Source of the DNA: Candidatus Cloacimonadota bacterium
Lineage (GTDB): Bacteria > Cloacimonadota > Cloacimonadia > Cloacimonadales > TCS61
Direction of reading: 5' to 3'
NCBI GenBank assembly: GCA_030445745.1
Contig: JASUTE010000003.1
Coordinates: forward strand, 1-64,000
Length of the DNA stretch: 64,000 nucleotides
In this document: piece by piece, positions 8,128 to 14,980 of the stretch
Position numbering within the stretch: position 1 is the first letter of the stretch
Layout: every line of letters starts with the position of its first letter
Notes under the pieces: model-generated
Database searches by the model: none
Told to the model about the DNA's origin: nothing
Seen by the model: only the letters and a program-made list of their open reading frames with translations
Program-made: the position numbers and the translations under genes

Positions 8128-9125
8128 TGTTCTATAATCTCCTGCCATCTGGAAAGATATATCTTCTGGTTATAATTAATTATCTTCAAGGGAAGTTGCA
8201 TGGTAACATCTTTTGGGGGAAGTTCAATGTATTTTTCATCTATTTCATAATTTACATCGCTGCGAGCCGGATGCATAAACATTTGGGGAATAGTATTTTG
8301 CTGGAATTCTAAAGATAATATTTGTTTAAGAATTTGCTCAGCTTGCTTTTTATAAGCACAATCTTTTGATATTGCAGCAAATTTTATTATTTTATAGCTA
8401 CCTTCAGCAGGAATGGTCATTCCAAGTTCACGGCGACCTACTAGCTGATTATGGTAAAAAGGTAGTGTATCGTATGCTAAAATCAACTTAGATTCACCAC
8501 TTAAAAACATATCATAAGCCTGCTCTAAACTGGTGGTAGTAATTTTGATATTATCTGCCACACTGCGCCAAAAGTGACGGTAGCCACCATGATTGAAAAG
8601 CGCAATAGACCACCATAATATTCCCCGACCTACTGTTGTTGTTTGAGCATTAGGCATAATAATATTTCTGTACCAATCGGGATTTTGTAATTCTCCGAAA
8701 CTGGTAGGGAAATGTTGGTTTTCTTTATAAATTACAGCTAAGTAATTGAAACCATACGGTATCAAGCAGCCGCTGGGATCCAACTGTAATCCTTTTTGCA
8801 AAGGAAAATCGAACTGGGGGTTGTAAAAAAGACTATCTATTTCTAAATTGCCGCAACTAGTATTATCTAATCCAATTACCAGATCCGGACGAGGGTTTGC
8901 TTCCTGGAGTGCTGCAGCCATTAGCAAAGAATTTTCAAACCGATGTAGATTCACTTCTAAATTTTTAAAATAACTATCCCATTTTCCCTGATTCAGGAAA
9001 TTTTCCGCTATAAAAACTTCTATTGTATAACTTGTTTCTGAATCTTGTTTTTGTGTAGAAGGAGTATTTTTACAACTTCCTATAAACAAACTTAAAAATA
9101 TTAAAACTACCAAAAGCCTTTTCAT
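8124..9125 (-). CDS. Periplasmic solute-binding lipoprotein (iron/thiamine type ABC family)
   Basis: A 333-residue lipoprotein (lipobox LFIGSC, Cys18) with the fold of extracellular solute-binding proteins related to thiamine (TbpA) and ferric iron binders: PDLVIGLDN near 81, a hinge strand LIPYGFNYLAVIYKE near 121-135, NPDWYRNIIMPNAQTTTVGRG near 148-168 and WRSVADNIKITTTSLEQAYDMFLSGE. No ABC permease or ATPase for it is encoded nearby; the adjacent MlaE-type permease belongs to a different transporter class. Ligand is therefore unassigned. It is 5 bases after mlaE and overlaps trmL by 4. Confidence 0.72.
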   Translation of the reverse strand: MKRLLVVLIFLSLFIGSCKNTPSTQKQDSETSYTIEVFIAENFLNQGKWDSYFKNLEVNLHRFENSLLMAAALQEANPRPDLVIGLDNTSCGNLEIDSLFYNPQFDFPLQKGLQLDPSGCLIPYGFNYLAVIYKENQHFPTSFGELQNPDWYRNIIMPNAQTTTVGRGILWWSIALFNHGGYRHFWRSVADNIKITTTSLEQAYDMFLSGESKLILAYDTLPFYHNQLVGRRELGMTIPAEGSYKIIKFAAISKDCAYKKQAEQILKQILSLEFQQNTIPQMFMHPARSDVNYEIDEKYIELPPKDVTMQLPLKIINYNQKIYLSRWQEIIEQ

Positions 9126-9130
9126 ATTTT

Positions 9131-9886
9131 TTAGATATTACCAAAAAGCAAGGCAGCTACAATGAAATCCATACATAAAATGAGGATGGAGCTATACACT
9201 ACAGTGATAGTTGCCACTTTACCAACACCTTCTGCTCCATGAGAAGCCTTGCTGCCAGCAAAACAGGCTACCGAAGTAATAATAATTCCAAAGAAAAATG
9301 CTTTTACTAAACCACCCCAAAGGTCGGAAGGCAAAAAATAATCACGCATATTAATAAAGAAACTATGGGCATTTATACCATATTTAGTTACCGAAAGTAC
9401 AAAAGCAGAAATAATACCAATAAAATTGGCATAGATAGTAAGTAGTGGCACCATTATCGCTCCTGCAATTATTCTGGGAAGATAGATATAATCGATTGGT
9501 TCTATCGCCATTGTCTCTAAGGCATCTATTTGCTCACTTACCTTCATAGTGCCAATTTCTGCAGCAATGGAAGCTCCAACCTTACCCGCCAAAACCAGTC
9601 CGGTAAGTACAGGTGCCAGTTCAATCATAGTAGATTTACTCACTAACACGCCGATAAGCCTTTGCGGAATATAGCCGCTGGTCTGGTAGGAAGCTTGTAC
9701 AGATGTAACTAAACCAGTGAAAGCTGAGGTGATACTTATCAGCAGTATAGAATCAAAGCCAATTCTCTTCATCTGTTTCAGCAGCTCGGGAAAACGTTTA
9801 CCAATTTTACCAAAATGGGTCAGAAGATCCTGGAAAAAAAGTACAAATTCACCAATAACAGCAAAGAAACTTCTGAGCTTATTCAT
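9131..9886 (-). CDS. mlaE: MlaE-type phospholipid ABC transporter permease
   Basis: A 251-residue integral membrane protein of the MlaE/YrbE/TTG2 permease family, which moves lipids between inner and outer membranes with an MlaF ATPase and an MlaD MCE protein. The diagnostic core is present: VLAGKVGASIAAEIGTMKVSEQIDALETMAIEPIDYIYLPR is recognisable near residues 98-140. The ATG at 9886 overlaps the dnaB stop region (ATGAATAA) and begins MNKLRSFFA; a longer in-frame start inside dnaB is less likely. MlaF and MlaD are not in the window and must be elsewhere if the system is complete. Confidence 0.88.
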   Translation of the reverse strand: MNKLRSFFAVIGEFVLFFQDLLTHFGKIGKRFPELLKQMKRIGFDSILLISITSAFTGLVTSVQASYQTSGYIPQRLIGVLVSKSTMIELAPVLTGLVLAGKVGASIAAEIGTMKVSEQIDALETMAIEPIDYIYLPRIIAGAIMVPLLTIYANFIGIISAFVLSVTKYGINAHSFFINMRDYFLPSDLWGGLVKAFFFGIIITSVACFAGSKASHGAEGVGKVATITVVYSSILILCMDFIVAALLFGNI

Positions 9887-11222
9887 ACTCGGCATAATTA
9901 TCGAAAGAGGTGGTCTCACCAAAGAATTTCAAATTGATAGTCCCCTGGGGCCCGTGTCGGTTCTTTTGAATAATAATTTCTGCTAATCCCTTGTTTTCCT
10001 CTTTATCTCTATTATAAACTTCATCGCGATAGATAAACATCACCACATCAGCATCCTGTTCTATTGCACCCGATTCACGTAAATCAGCTAACTTTGGTCT
10101 TTTATCATCTCGATTTTCCACCCCCCGGTTTAACTGGGAAAGGGCAATAATAGGAACTTGCAGCTCTTTAGCCAAAACTTTCAGGGATCTGGAAATTTCG
10201 GCTATCTCCTGTTGCCGATTTTCTTTGTTGTTACCACTTGAACTCATTAATTGCAAATAATCGATGATTACCAAATCCAATCCGCCCAATTCCGCTTTCA
10301 ATCTGCGTGTTTTAGCCTTGATATCAAAAATGGTATTAGCTCCGCTGTCGTCTATATAGATTTCTTTTTCCGAAAGTGCATCTGCTACACCAGAAATGCG
10401 CATCACTTTACGCTCATCCATGCCATAACCTTTTAGCATATTGGACATACTAACCCCTGAAGCTGAAGCTAACATTCTCATTAAACATTCTTCTGCTTCC
10501 ATCTCCATAGTGAAAATTCCAACCTTCTTATCATGCCTTACCGCTGCATTGGAAGCTACATTTAATGCAAAAGAGCTTTTCCCCATTCCAGGACGTGCTG
10601 CTACCACTATGAATTGGCCAGAGCGAAAACCGCCTAATTGTCTATCTAAATCGGTAAACCCAGAAGGCACTCCCAATATAGCTTTTTTAGAACGCGCAAT
10701 TTCATCTATATGCTCAAGAGTATTCTTCGCGATATCTTTTACACTGGTAAAAGTCTTTTCTCCCCTATTTTCGGCTATGCGGAAAATATTTTGCTCTGCT
10801 TCATCCAGCAGATCTTCCACTGACCTATTAGCTTCATAGCAAGATTTAATAATCTCACGCGAAGTATCGATAAGATTCCTAAGCACTGCTTTATTGCGCA
10901 CAATTTTCATATGATAGTCTATATTGGCGCCACTAATCACCACATCGGAAAGCTCATTGATAAAAGCTTTACCACCTACTTTAGCTAGGTTATTATCTTG
11001 TTTCAATCTATCGATTAGTGTGATAATATCTATCTCGATACCTTCATCGAATAAACTTCTGATTGTTTCAAATATTATTTGATGCGAAGTCTTGCTAAAA
11101 TGATCTTTTCTTATCTTTTCTAAACAATGCGCTACAATGCCGCTATCAACTATCATAGCCGATAGTATAGCAGCTTCTGCATTTATATCTTGTGGTTTGA
11201 TTCTACCGCTTTCTTCAGTCAT
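9879..11222 (-). CDS. dnaB: Replicative DNA helicase DnaB
   Basis: A 447-residue hexameric 5'-3' replicative helicase. An N-terminal DnaB domain (about 8-110) begins PQDINAEAAILSAM. The RecA-like motor has Walker A ARPGMGKSS (209-217), Walker B LVIIDYLQLM near 315, and the DVVMFIYRDEVYN C-terminal motif. No intein is present. It overlaps the uracil-DNA glycosylase gene upstream by 8 bases and the mlaE gene downstream, so all are read on one transcript. Confidence 0.96.
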   Translation of the reverse strand: MTEESGRIKPQDINAEAAILSAMIVDSGIVAHCLEKIRKDHFSKTSHQIIFETIRSLFDEGIEIDIITLIDRLKQDNNLAKVGGKAFINELSDVVISGANIDYHMKIVRNKAVLRNLIDTSREIIKSCYEANRSVEDLLDEAEQNIFRIAENRGEKTFTSVKDIAKNTLEHIDEIARSKKAILGVPSGFTDLDRQLGGFRSGQFIVVAARPGMGKSSFALNVASNAAVRHDKKVGIFTMEMEAEECLMRMLASASGVSMSNMLKGYGMDERKVMRISGVADALSEKEIYIDDSGANTIFDIKAKTRRLKAELGGLDLVIIDYLQLMSSSGNNKENRQQEIAEISRSLKVLAKELQVPIIALSQLNRGVENRDDKRPKLADLRESGAIEQDADVVMFIYRDEVYNRDKEENKGLAEIIIQKNRHGPQGTINLKFFGETTSFDNYAEYE

Positions 11223-11880
11223 CTAAACTCTCGTAGTCTTTTTGTAATTTTTGCAAATCAATCCAAGCAGGCTTTTTCCATTGCGGGTTACGTAGCAATG
11301 CTGAAGGATGGTAAGTTACATAAGTTTTAATTCCATGATACTCTAAATTGCTTTCACGAAAACTATGTAGAGTTCGATTTTGCTTAAAAAGAGCAACAGC
11401 AGCCACTTTTCCCAATAGCAACAGCAATTTCGGTTTTATTATCTCAATCTGCTCTTCTAAATAAGGTAAGCAGCACTCTACTTCCTCAGGTTTAGGGTTT
11501 CTGTTGCCCGGAGGACGACATTTTACTACATTGGTGATATATACTTCATTACGTTCCAAATTGATAGCTTGCAACATCTTCGTGAGCAGTTGTCCTGCTC
11601 TTCCCACAAAAACTCTCCCAGTTCTGTCCTCGTCGGCACCCGGCCCTTCGCCAATTAACATTAAATTGGCATCGGCATTGCCATTACCATACACAAATTT
11701 ATTTCTACCAGCTGCTAAATCACATTTTTGGCAGACATGGTATTTTTTGCGTAATTCTTCTAATTGGGAAGCTTTATCAGGGGATTTACTGCCGGGAGAA
11801 ATAAACTTATCATCTTCAAAAAAAATATCCTGAATTCCTGAGAGCTGTAATAATTCAAGATATTGTTGAAGTGATTTCAT
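11215..11880 (-). CDS. Family 4-type uracil-DNA glycosylase (Fe-S)
   Basis: A 221-residue uracil-DNA glycosylase of the iron-sulphur family 4 type, removing uracil from DNA. The active-site motif GEGPGADED (77-85) and the C-terminal motif HPSALLRNP are intact, as is KCRPPGNRNPKPEE. Cys50, Cys53, Cys121 and Cys137 are placed as expected for the 4Fe-4S cluster ligands. An N-terminal extension of about 40 residues resembles that of phage SPO1-polymerase-related UDGs. It starts at an ATGA overlap with rpoZ and overlaps dnaB by 8 bases. Confidence 0.9.
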   Translation of the reverse strand: MKSLQQYLELLQLSGIQDIFFEDDKFISPGSKSPDKASQLEELRKKYHVCQKCDLAAGRNKFVYGNGNADANLMLIGEGPGADEDRTGRVFVGRAGQLLTKMLQAINLERNEVYITNVVKCRPPGNRNPKPEEVECCLPYLEEQIEIIKPKLLLLLGKVAAVALFKQNRTLHSFRESNLEYHGIKTYVTYHPSALLRNPQWKKPAWIDLQKLQKDYESLDD

Positions 11881-12104
11881 GATTCATCTGTTTGTTCATT
11901 TTCGGGAACACCGTCAACAACATAATCTGGAATTTCTCCTTTAGCTACATGTTCCAAAGCCATCTCGGTGATTCTTTTATCAAATTTCTTTCTTAAAGTA
12001 TAAGGAAGATTGGATAATCTTTCTACTTCCAAATTGGCTAAAAGTAAAAACAGATAATCCATATTGTGCTTTTCCAAAAATTCATCAACTATTTTGCTAC
12101 TCAA
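11877..12104 (-). CDS. rpoZ: RNA polymerase omega subunit-like protein
   Basis: A 75-residue protein matching the RpoZ pattern: a hydrophobic helix NMDYLFLLLANLEVERLSNL (a degenerate version of the usual LVLVAAKRARQL), then DKRITEMALEHVAKGEI corresponding to KPVTIALEEIAAGKI. Omega stabilises the beta-prime subunit. The start is TTG with a GGAGG six bases upstream that lies in the last codons of gmk. The gmk-rpoZ order is conserved in many bacteria and supports the assignment. Confidence 0.78.
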   Translation of the reverse strand: MSSKIVDEFLEKHNMDYLFLLLANLEVERLSNLPYTLRKKFDKRITEMALEHVAKGEIPDYVVDGVPENEQTDES

Positions 12105-12105
12105 T

Positions 12106-12723
12106 TTATACCTCCATAAAATTTTCTATAATCTTTTTTTTCCTGCATATCCTCATCTCCTCTGTTTTAATTATTCTTTCCACATCTTGCACAGCTTGCT
12201 CTAAATCGTCGTTTATCACCAAAAAATCAAAATTATCTACTTCTGCAATCTCTCGTCGCGCATTTTGCAGGCGCAAAGCGATAACTTGCTCGCTATCGGT
12301 ACCACGCGCACGTAATCTTTTTTCCAATTCTGAAATTGTTGGTGGTAAAATGAACACTGTTACGCAATCCACACCACTTTGCATTACCTGCATAGCTCCT
12401 TGAACATCGATATCCAATACAATATGCTTACCGGCAGCTAATTTTTTTTCGATAAATTTCCGTGAGGTGCCATAATAGTAGCCATGCACTAAAGCAGATT
12501 CCAAAAAACCGTTTTGGGCAGCTATCTCTTCAAATTCCTGCTGGGAAATAAAGAAGTAATCGACGCCATGCTGTTCCTTACCACGAGGTTTTCTGGTTGT
12601 ATAGGAAATTGAATAAGTGGTGCGGTTAAAATCCTCTAGAATACGTTTGGCGATGGTAGATTTACCACCGCCAGAGGGAGCTATCAAAATTATTAGGAAA
12701 CTACGAGAACCGTATTTTTCCAT
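12106..12723 (-). CDS. gmk: Guanylate kinase
   Basis: A 205-residue enzyme converting GMP to GDP with ATP. It contains the P-loop APSGGGKS (15-22), the GMP-binding stretch SYTTRKPRGKEQHGVDYFF, and a lid region ending LRARGTDSEQVIALRL. The ATG overlaps the gcvH stop by one base (TAATG). Length is normal for Gmk. Confidence 0.95.
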   Translation of the reverse strand: MEKYGSRSFLIILIAPSGGGKSTIAKRILEDFNRTTYSISYTTRKPRGKEQHGVDYFFISQQEFEEIAAQNGFLESALVHGYYYGTSRKFIEKKLAAGKHIVLDIDVQGAMQVMQSGVDCVTVFILPPTISELEKRLRARGTDSEQVIALRLQNARREIAEVDNFDFLVINDDLEQAVQDVERIIKTEEMRICRKKKIIENFMEV

Positions 12724-13100
12724 TATTCTTCGATAAGTTCCTTATAGGCTTGGGCATCTAATAGGTTTTCCAACTCATCTTTATCCGAAATTGTCATTTT
12801 GACCAGCCAACCATCATCATAGGCATCCTGATTTATAATCTCAGGCTTATCTTCCAAAGCTTCGTTGATTTCCAAAACTTCTCCACTAATAGGAGAAACG
12901 ATGTCTTCAACTGCTTTAACCGCTTCTATGGAGCCCAGTGTTTCACCCGATTCCAGCTCATCCCCTACCTCGGGTAATTCCACAAATACAATGTCACCCA
13001 GTTCGTGCTGAGCATAATCGGTAATGCCAATATAGGCATCGTTACCTTCTACTCTGACCCATTCATGAGATTCGGTATAGTAAAGATCTTCTTTAACCAT
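12723..13100 (-). CDS. gcvH: Glycine cleavage system H protein
   Basis: A 125-residue lipoyl carrier. The lipoyl-lysine is Lys62 in SIEAVKAVEDI, framed by ESHEWVRVEG, ITDYAQHELGDIVFVELPEVG and the Gly-rich C-terminal part. The ATG at 13100 is chosen because GGAGG precedes it and because a longer in-frame version adds 11 residues with no family match. GcvP and GcvT are not in the window; H protein may serve glycine cleavage or lipoate relay. It is the first gene of the long minus-strand operon running to 6402. Confidence 0.94.
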   Translation of the reverse strand: MVKEDLYYTESHEWVRVEGNDAYIGITDYAQHELGDIVFVELPEVGDELESGETLGSIEAVKAVEDIVSPISGEVLEINEALEDKPEIINQDAYDDGWLVKMTISDKDELENLLDAQAYKELIEE

Positions 13101-13149
13101 TATTGCCTCCGAAATATTTTTGAAGTTATGCACTCACCTCCTGATTATT

Positions 13150-13155
13150 TGTCAA
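13150..13155 (-). promoter_or_regulatory. gcvH: TTGACA -35-like element before gcvH
   Basis: Read on the minus strand, TTGACA lies 50 bases before the gcvH ATG and is the only promoter candidate for the ten-gene minus-strand operon. No good TATAAT is seen at 17 bases. Confidence 0.3.
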
Positions 13156-13218
13156 GTTTTTCTATTTTTCCAAAAAACCTCATTTTTCTCAAAAACTTCT
13201 TGACTACCTTCTAAATTT

Positions 13219-13264
13219 TCTCACATTTGACATTGTGATTCTCAAAATTACTCATTTTTTCTCA
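13219..13264 (-). promoter_or_regulatory. mraZ: Predicted MraZ operator: 10-bp-phased TGAG(A/T) repeats
   Basis: On the minus strand TGAGA at 13264-13260, TGAGT at 13254-13250 and TGAGA at 13244-13240 follow each other at exactly 10 bases, and a further TGAGA at 13223-13219 lies 21 bases on. MraZ is known to bind directly repeated short boxes (TGGGN in E. coli) spaced 5 bases apart, i.e. with the same 10-base period, upstream of its own gene. The array surrounds the TTGACA at 13227-13232, which fits autorepression. The altered box (TGAG instead of TGGG) is inference. Confidence 0.6.
13227..13232 (+). promoter_or_regulatory. mraZ: TTGACA -35-like element before mraZ/dcw cluster
   Basis: TTGACA lies 50 bases ahead of the mraZ ATG and inside the TGAG repeat array, so a regulator bound there would cover the promoter. 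This is the only evident promoter for the dcw cluster, whose genes follow with gaps of at most 14 bases. Confidence 0.35.
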
Positions 13265-13281
13265 TAAACTTGGGGGCGAAT

Positions 13282-13725
13282 ATGTCAGGTGAATTTTTAG
13301 GAACGTTCACGAACTCGGTGAATAAAAGCAAATGGATCACCATCCCAGCTGCTTTTAAAAAGAAATTTAGTCTCAATGCCAAACAGCAGGTAATCATCAC
13401 AATAGGCCCCGAAAACAACATAGCTATCTATCCTGTGGACAACTGGAACCATAAAATTTCAAAATTAAAGCAAGGCGGAGAACGGGACACACAACTTTTG
13501 CTGAATTTACGCACATTCGCCTCTGCAGAGCAAAAACTAGAAAGTACTGGTAGAATTAAGCTAAGCGATGAACTGATAGAAATCGCAGGTATAGAAAAGC
13601 AGGTTATAATCAAAGGAGAGGGTACGTTCATCTCCGTGTGGTCGCCGGAGCGTTATAAACAATATCGCAGGAAGAAATTGGAAGAACATCAAAAAACATT
13701 TAATTCATTGGATTATCAAGAATGA
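13282..13725 (+). CDS. mraZ: Transcriptional regulator MraZ
   Basis: A 147-residue AbrB-fold DNA-binding protein that forms ring oligomers and autoregulates the dcw operon. Two SpoVT/AbrB-like repeats are visible: GTFTNSVNKSKWITIPAAFKKKF near 6-28 and ESTGRIKLSDELIEIAGIEKQVIIKGEGTFISVWSPERY near 92-130. In the first repeat the usual D-KGR is changed to NKSKW. The ATG at 13282 follows GGGGGCG; an upstream in-frame TTG would only add four residues. It overlaps rsmH by 4 bases. Confidence 0.92.
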   Translation: MSGEFLGTFTNSVNKSKWITIPAAFKKKFSLNAKQQVIITIGPENNIAIYPVDNWNHKISKLKQGGERDTQLLLNLRTFASAEQKLESTGRIKLSDELIEIAGIEKQVIIKGEGTFISVWSPERYKQYRRKKLEEHQKTFNSLDYQE

Positions 13726-14651
13726 GACAGTATCATATTCCCGTCATGTTAAAAGAAAGTGTGCAGGCTTTGCAACTGCAACCTTATGGTGTTTATGTAG
13801 ATGCCACAGCTGGAGGTGGTGGACACACCAGAGAAATTTTGCGAAGTGAGCCAACTGTTCAGGTTTATGCTTTCGATCGTGATGAGGAAGCTTTAGCAGA
13901 AACAAAGAAAAATTGTAATCAATACGCCAATAGACTGCATCTAATTAAAGATAATTTTGCAAATTTGCGTACACGTTTAGCTTTGGAAAAGGTGAAATTA
14001 ATCGATGGAATACTATTTGATCTGGGTGTTTCTTCTCATCAGATAGACAGCTCTGAAAGGGGTTTCAGTTTTCGTATGGAAGGTAATTTAGACATGCGCA
14101 TGGATGCTTCCCAAACAAAAACTGCCAGTGATATTGTTAATAAATTTCCCTATGAAGAACTAGTTCGCATTTTCAGAGATTATGGCGAAGAACGCGAGGC
14201 AACGAACATAGCCAAAGCTATTGTGAGTTATCGTTTAAATAAAAAAATAAAAACTACAGAAGAACTAGCAGACATTATCGATAAAGCTACTTATAGCAGG
14301 CGCAAGATCAAAGCAAAGGCTCGAATTTTCCAAGCAATCCGTATCTTTTTAAACCGCGAGCTTGAATCTTTGGAAACTGCGTTAAAAGAAGCAGTAGATA
14401 TTCTTAAACCAGGTGGTAGAATCGCTGTTATTTCCTATCATAGCTTGGAAGATAGATTAGTGAAAAAATTTTTTAAATTTGAAGAAAAGAGCTGTATTTG
14501 TCCGCCTAATTTTCCGAAATGTGTGTGTGACAAAAAATCTAGATTAAAAATTTTAACCAAAAAGCCCATTATTGCCACCCAGCTGGAAGTAGAGAGCAAT
14601 AGCAGGGCTAGAAGTGCTAAATTAAGAATAGCAGAAAAAAAGGAGCTATAA
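13722..14651 (+). CDS. rsmH: 16S rRNA (cytosine-1402 N4)-methyltransferase RsmH
   Basis: A 309-residue SAM-dependent methyltransferase of the MraW family acting on C1402 of 16S rRNA. It begins YHIPVMLKESVQAL and shows the SAM loop DATAGGGGHT near 27-36, DLGVSSHQID, and the C-terminal motif ISYHSLEDRLVKKFF. A Cys cluster (SCICPPNFPKCVC) near residue 260-272 is also typical of the family. ATG overlaps the mraZ stop by 4 bases; the stop overlaps ftsL by one base. Confidence 0.96.
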   Translation: MRQYHIPVMLKESVQALQLQPYGVYVDATAGGGGHTREILRSEPTVQVYAFDRDEEALAETKKNCNQYANRLHLIKDNFANLRTRLALEKVKLIDGILFDLGVSSHQIDSSERGFSFRMEGNLDMRMDASQTKTASDIVNKFPYEELVRIFRDYGEEREATNIAKAIVSYRLNKKIKTTEELADIIDKATYSRRKIKAKARIFQAIRIFLNRELESLETALKEAVDILKPGGRIAVISYHSLEDRLVKKFFKFEEKSCICPPNFPKCVCDKKSRLKILTKKPIIATQLEVESNSRARSAKLRIAEKKEL

Positions 14652-14980
14652 TGTTAAAAAAAATTTTATTAGTTAGTGTTTTAATATCCGGCTTCATCTT
14701 CCTACACTATTATAACAAACACACTATCTTACGTTATGCTCGCATGTGTGAGAAGATCGAAGTTCAACAGATGGCACAGAAAGACATAAACACTTATCTA
14801 AAAGGCGAAAATAACACACTCAGTTGTCGTGCTCGCATTCAAAAAATAGCTCATGATCGTCTTAATATGTTCTACCCCTCCACAACCGAAAATATTCACA
14901 CTATCACTACCGATGCTGAAGAAAATAATTTTTGCCTAATCGATTACATAGTACCTAAAGCCCAAGCACTTACCAAATAA
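14651..14980 (+). CDS. ftsL: Cell division protein FtsL
   Basis: A 109-residue bitopic protein: one N-terminal membrane helix (about 4-20), a short periplasmic coiled coil, and the FtsL hallmark RIQKIAHDRLNMFYP near 63-77. Sequence conservation in FtsL is low; the assignment combines this motif, topology and the position between rsmH and ftsI. FtsL links FtsB/FtsQ with the FtsW-FtsI synthase at the septum. No separate ftsB is visible in the cluster. Confidence 0.82.
   Translation: MLKKILLVSVLISGFIFLHYYNKHTILRYARMCEKIEVQQMAQKDINTYLKGENNTLSCRARIQKIAHDRLNMFYPSTTENIHTITTDAEENNFCLIDYIVPKAQALTK

Noticed and set aside
8124-9125. Calling the solute-binding lipoprotein a thiamine-binding protein
   Set aside because: The fold fits the thiamine/iron group, but no thiamine permease or ATPase genes are near and ligand residues cannot be judged by eye.
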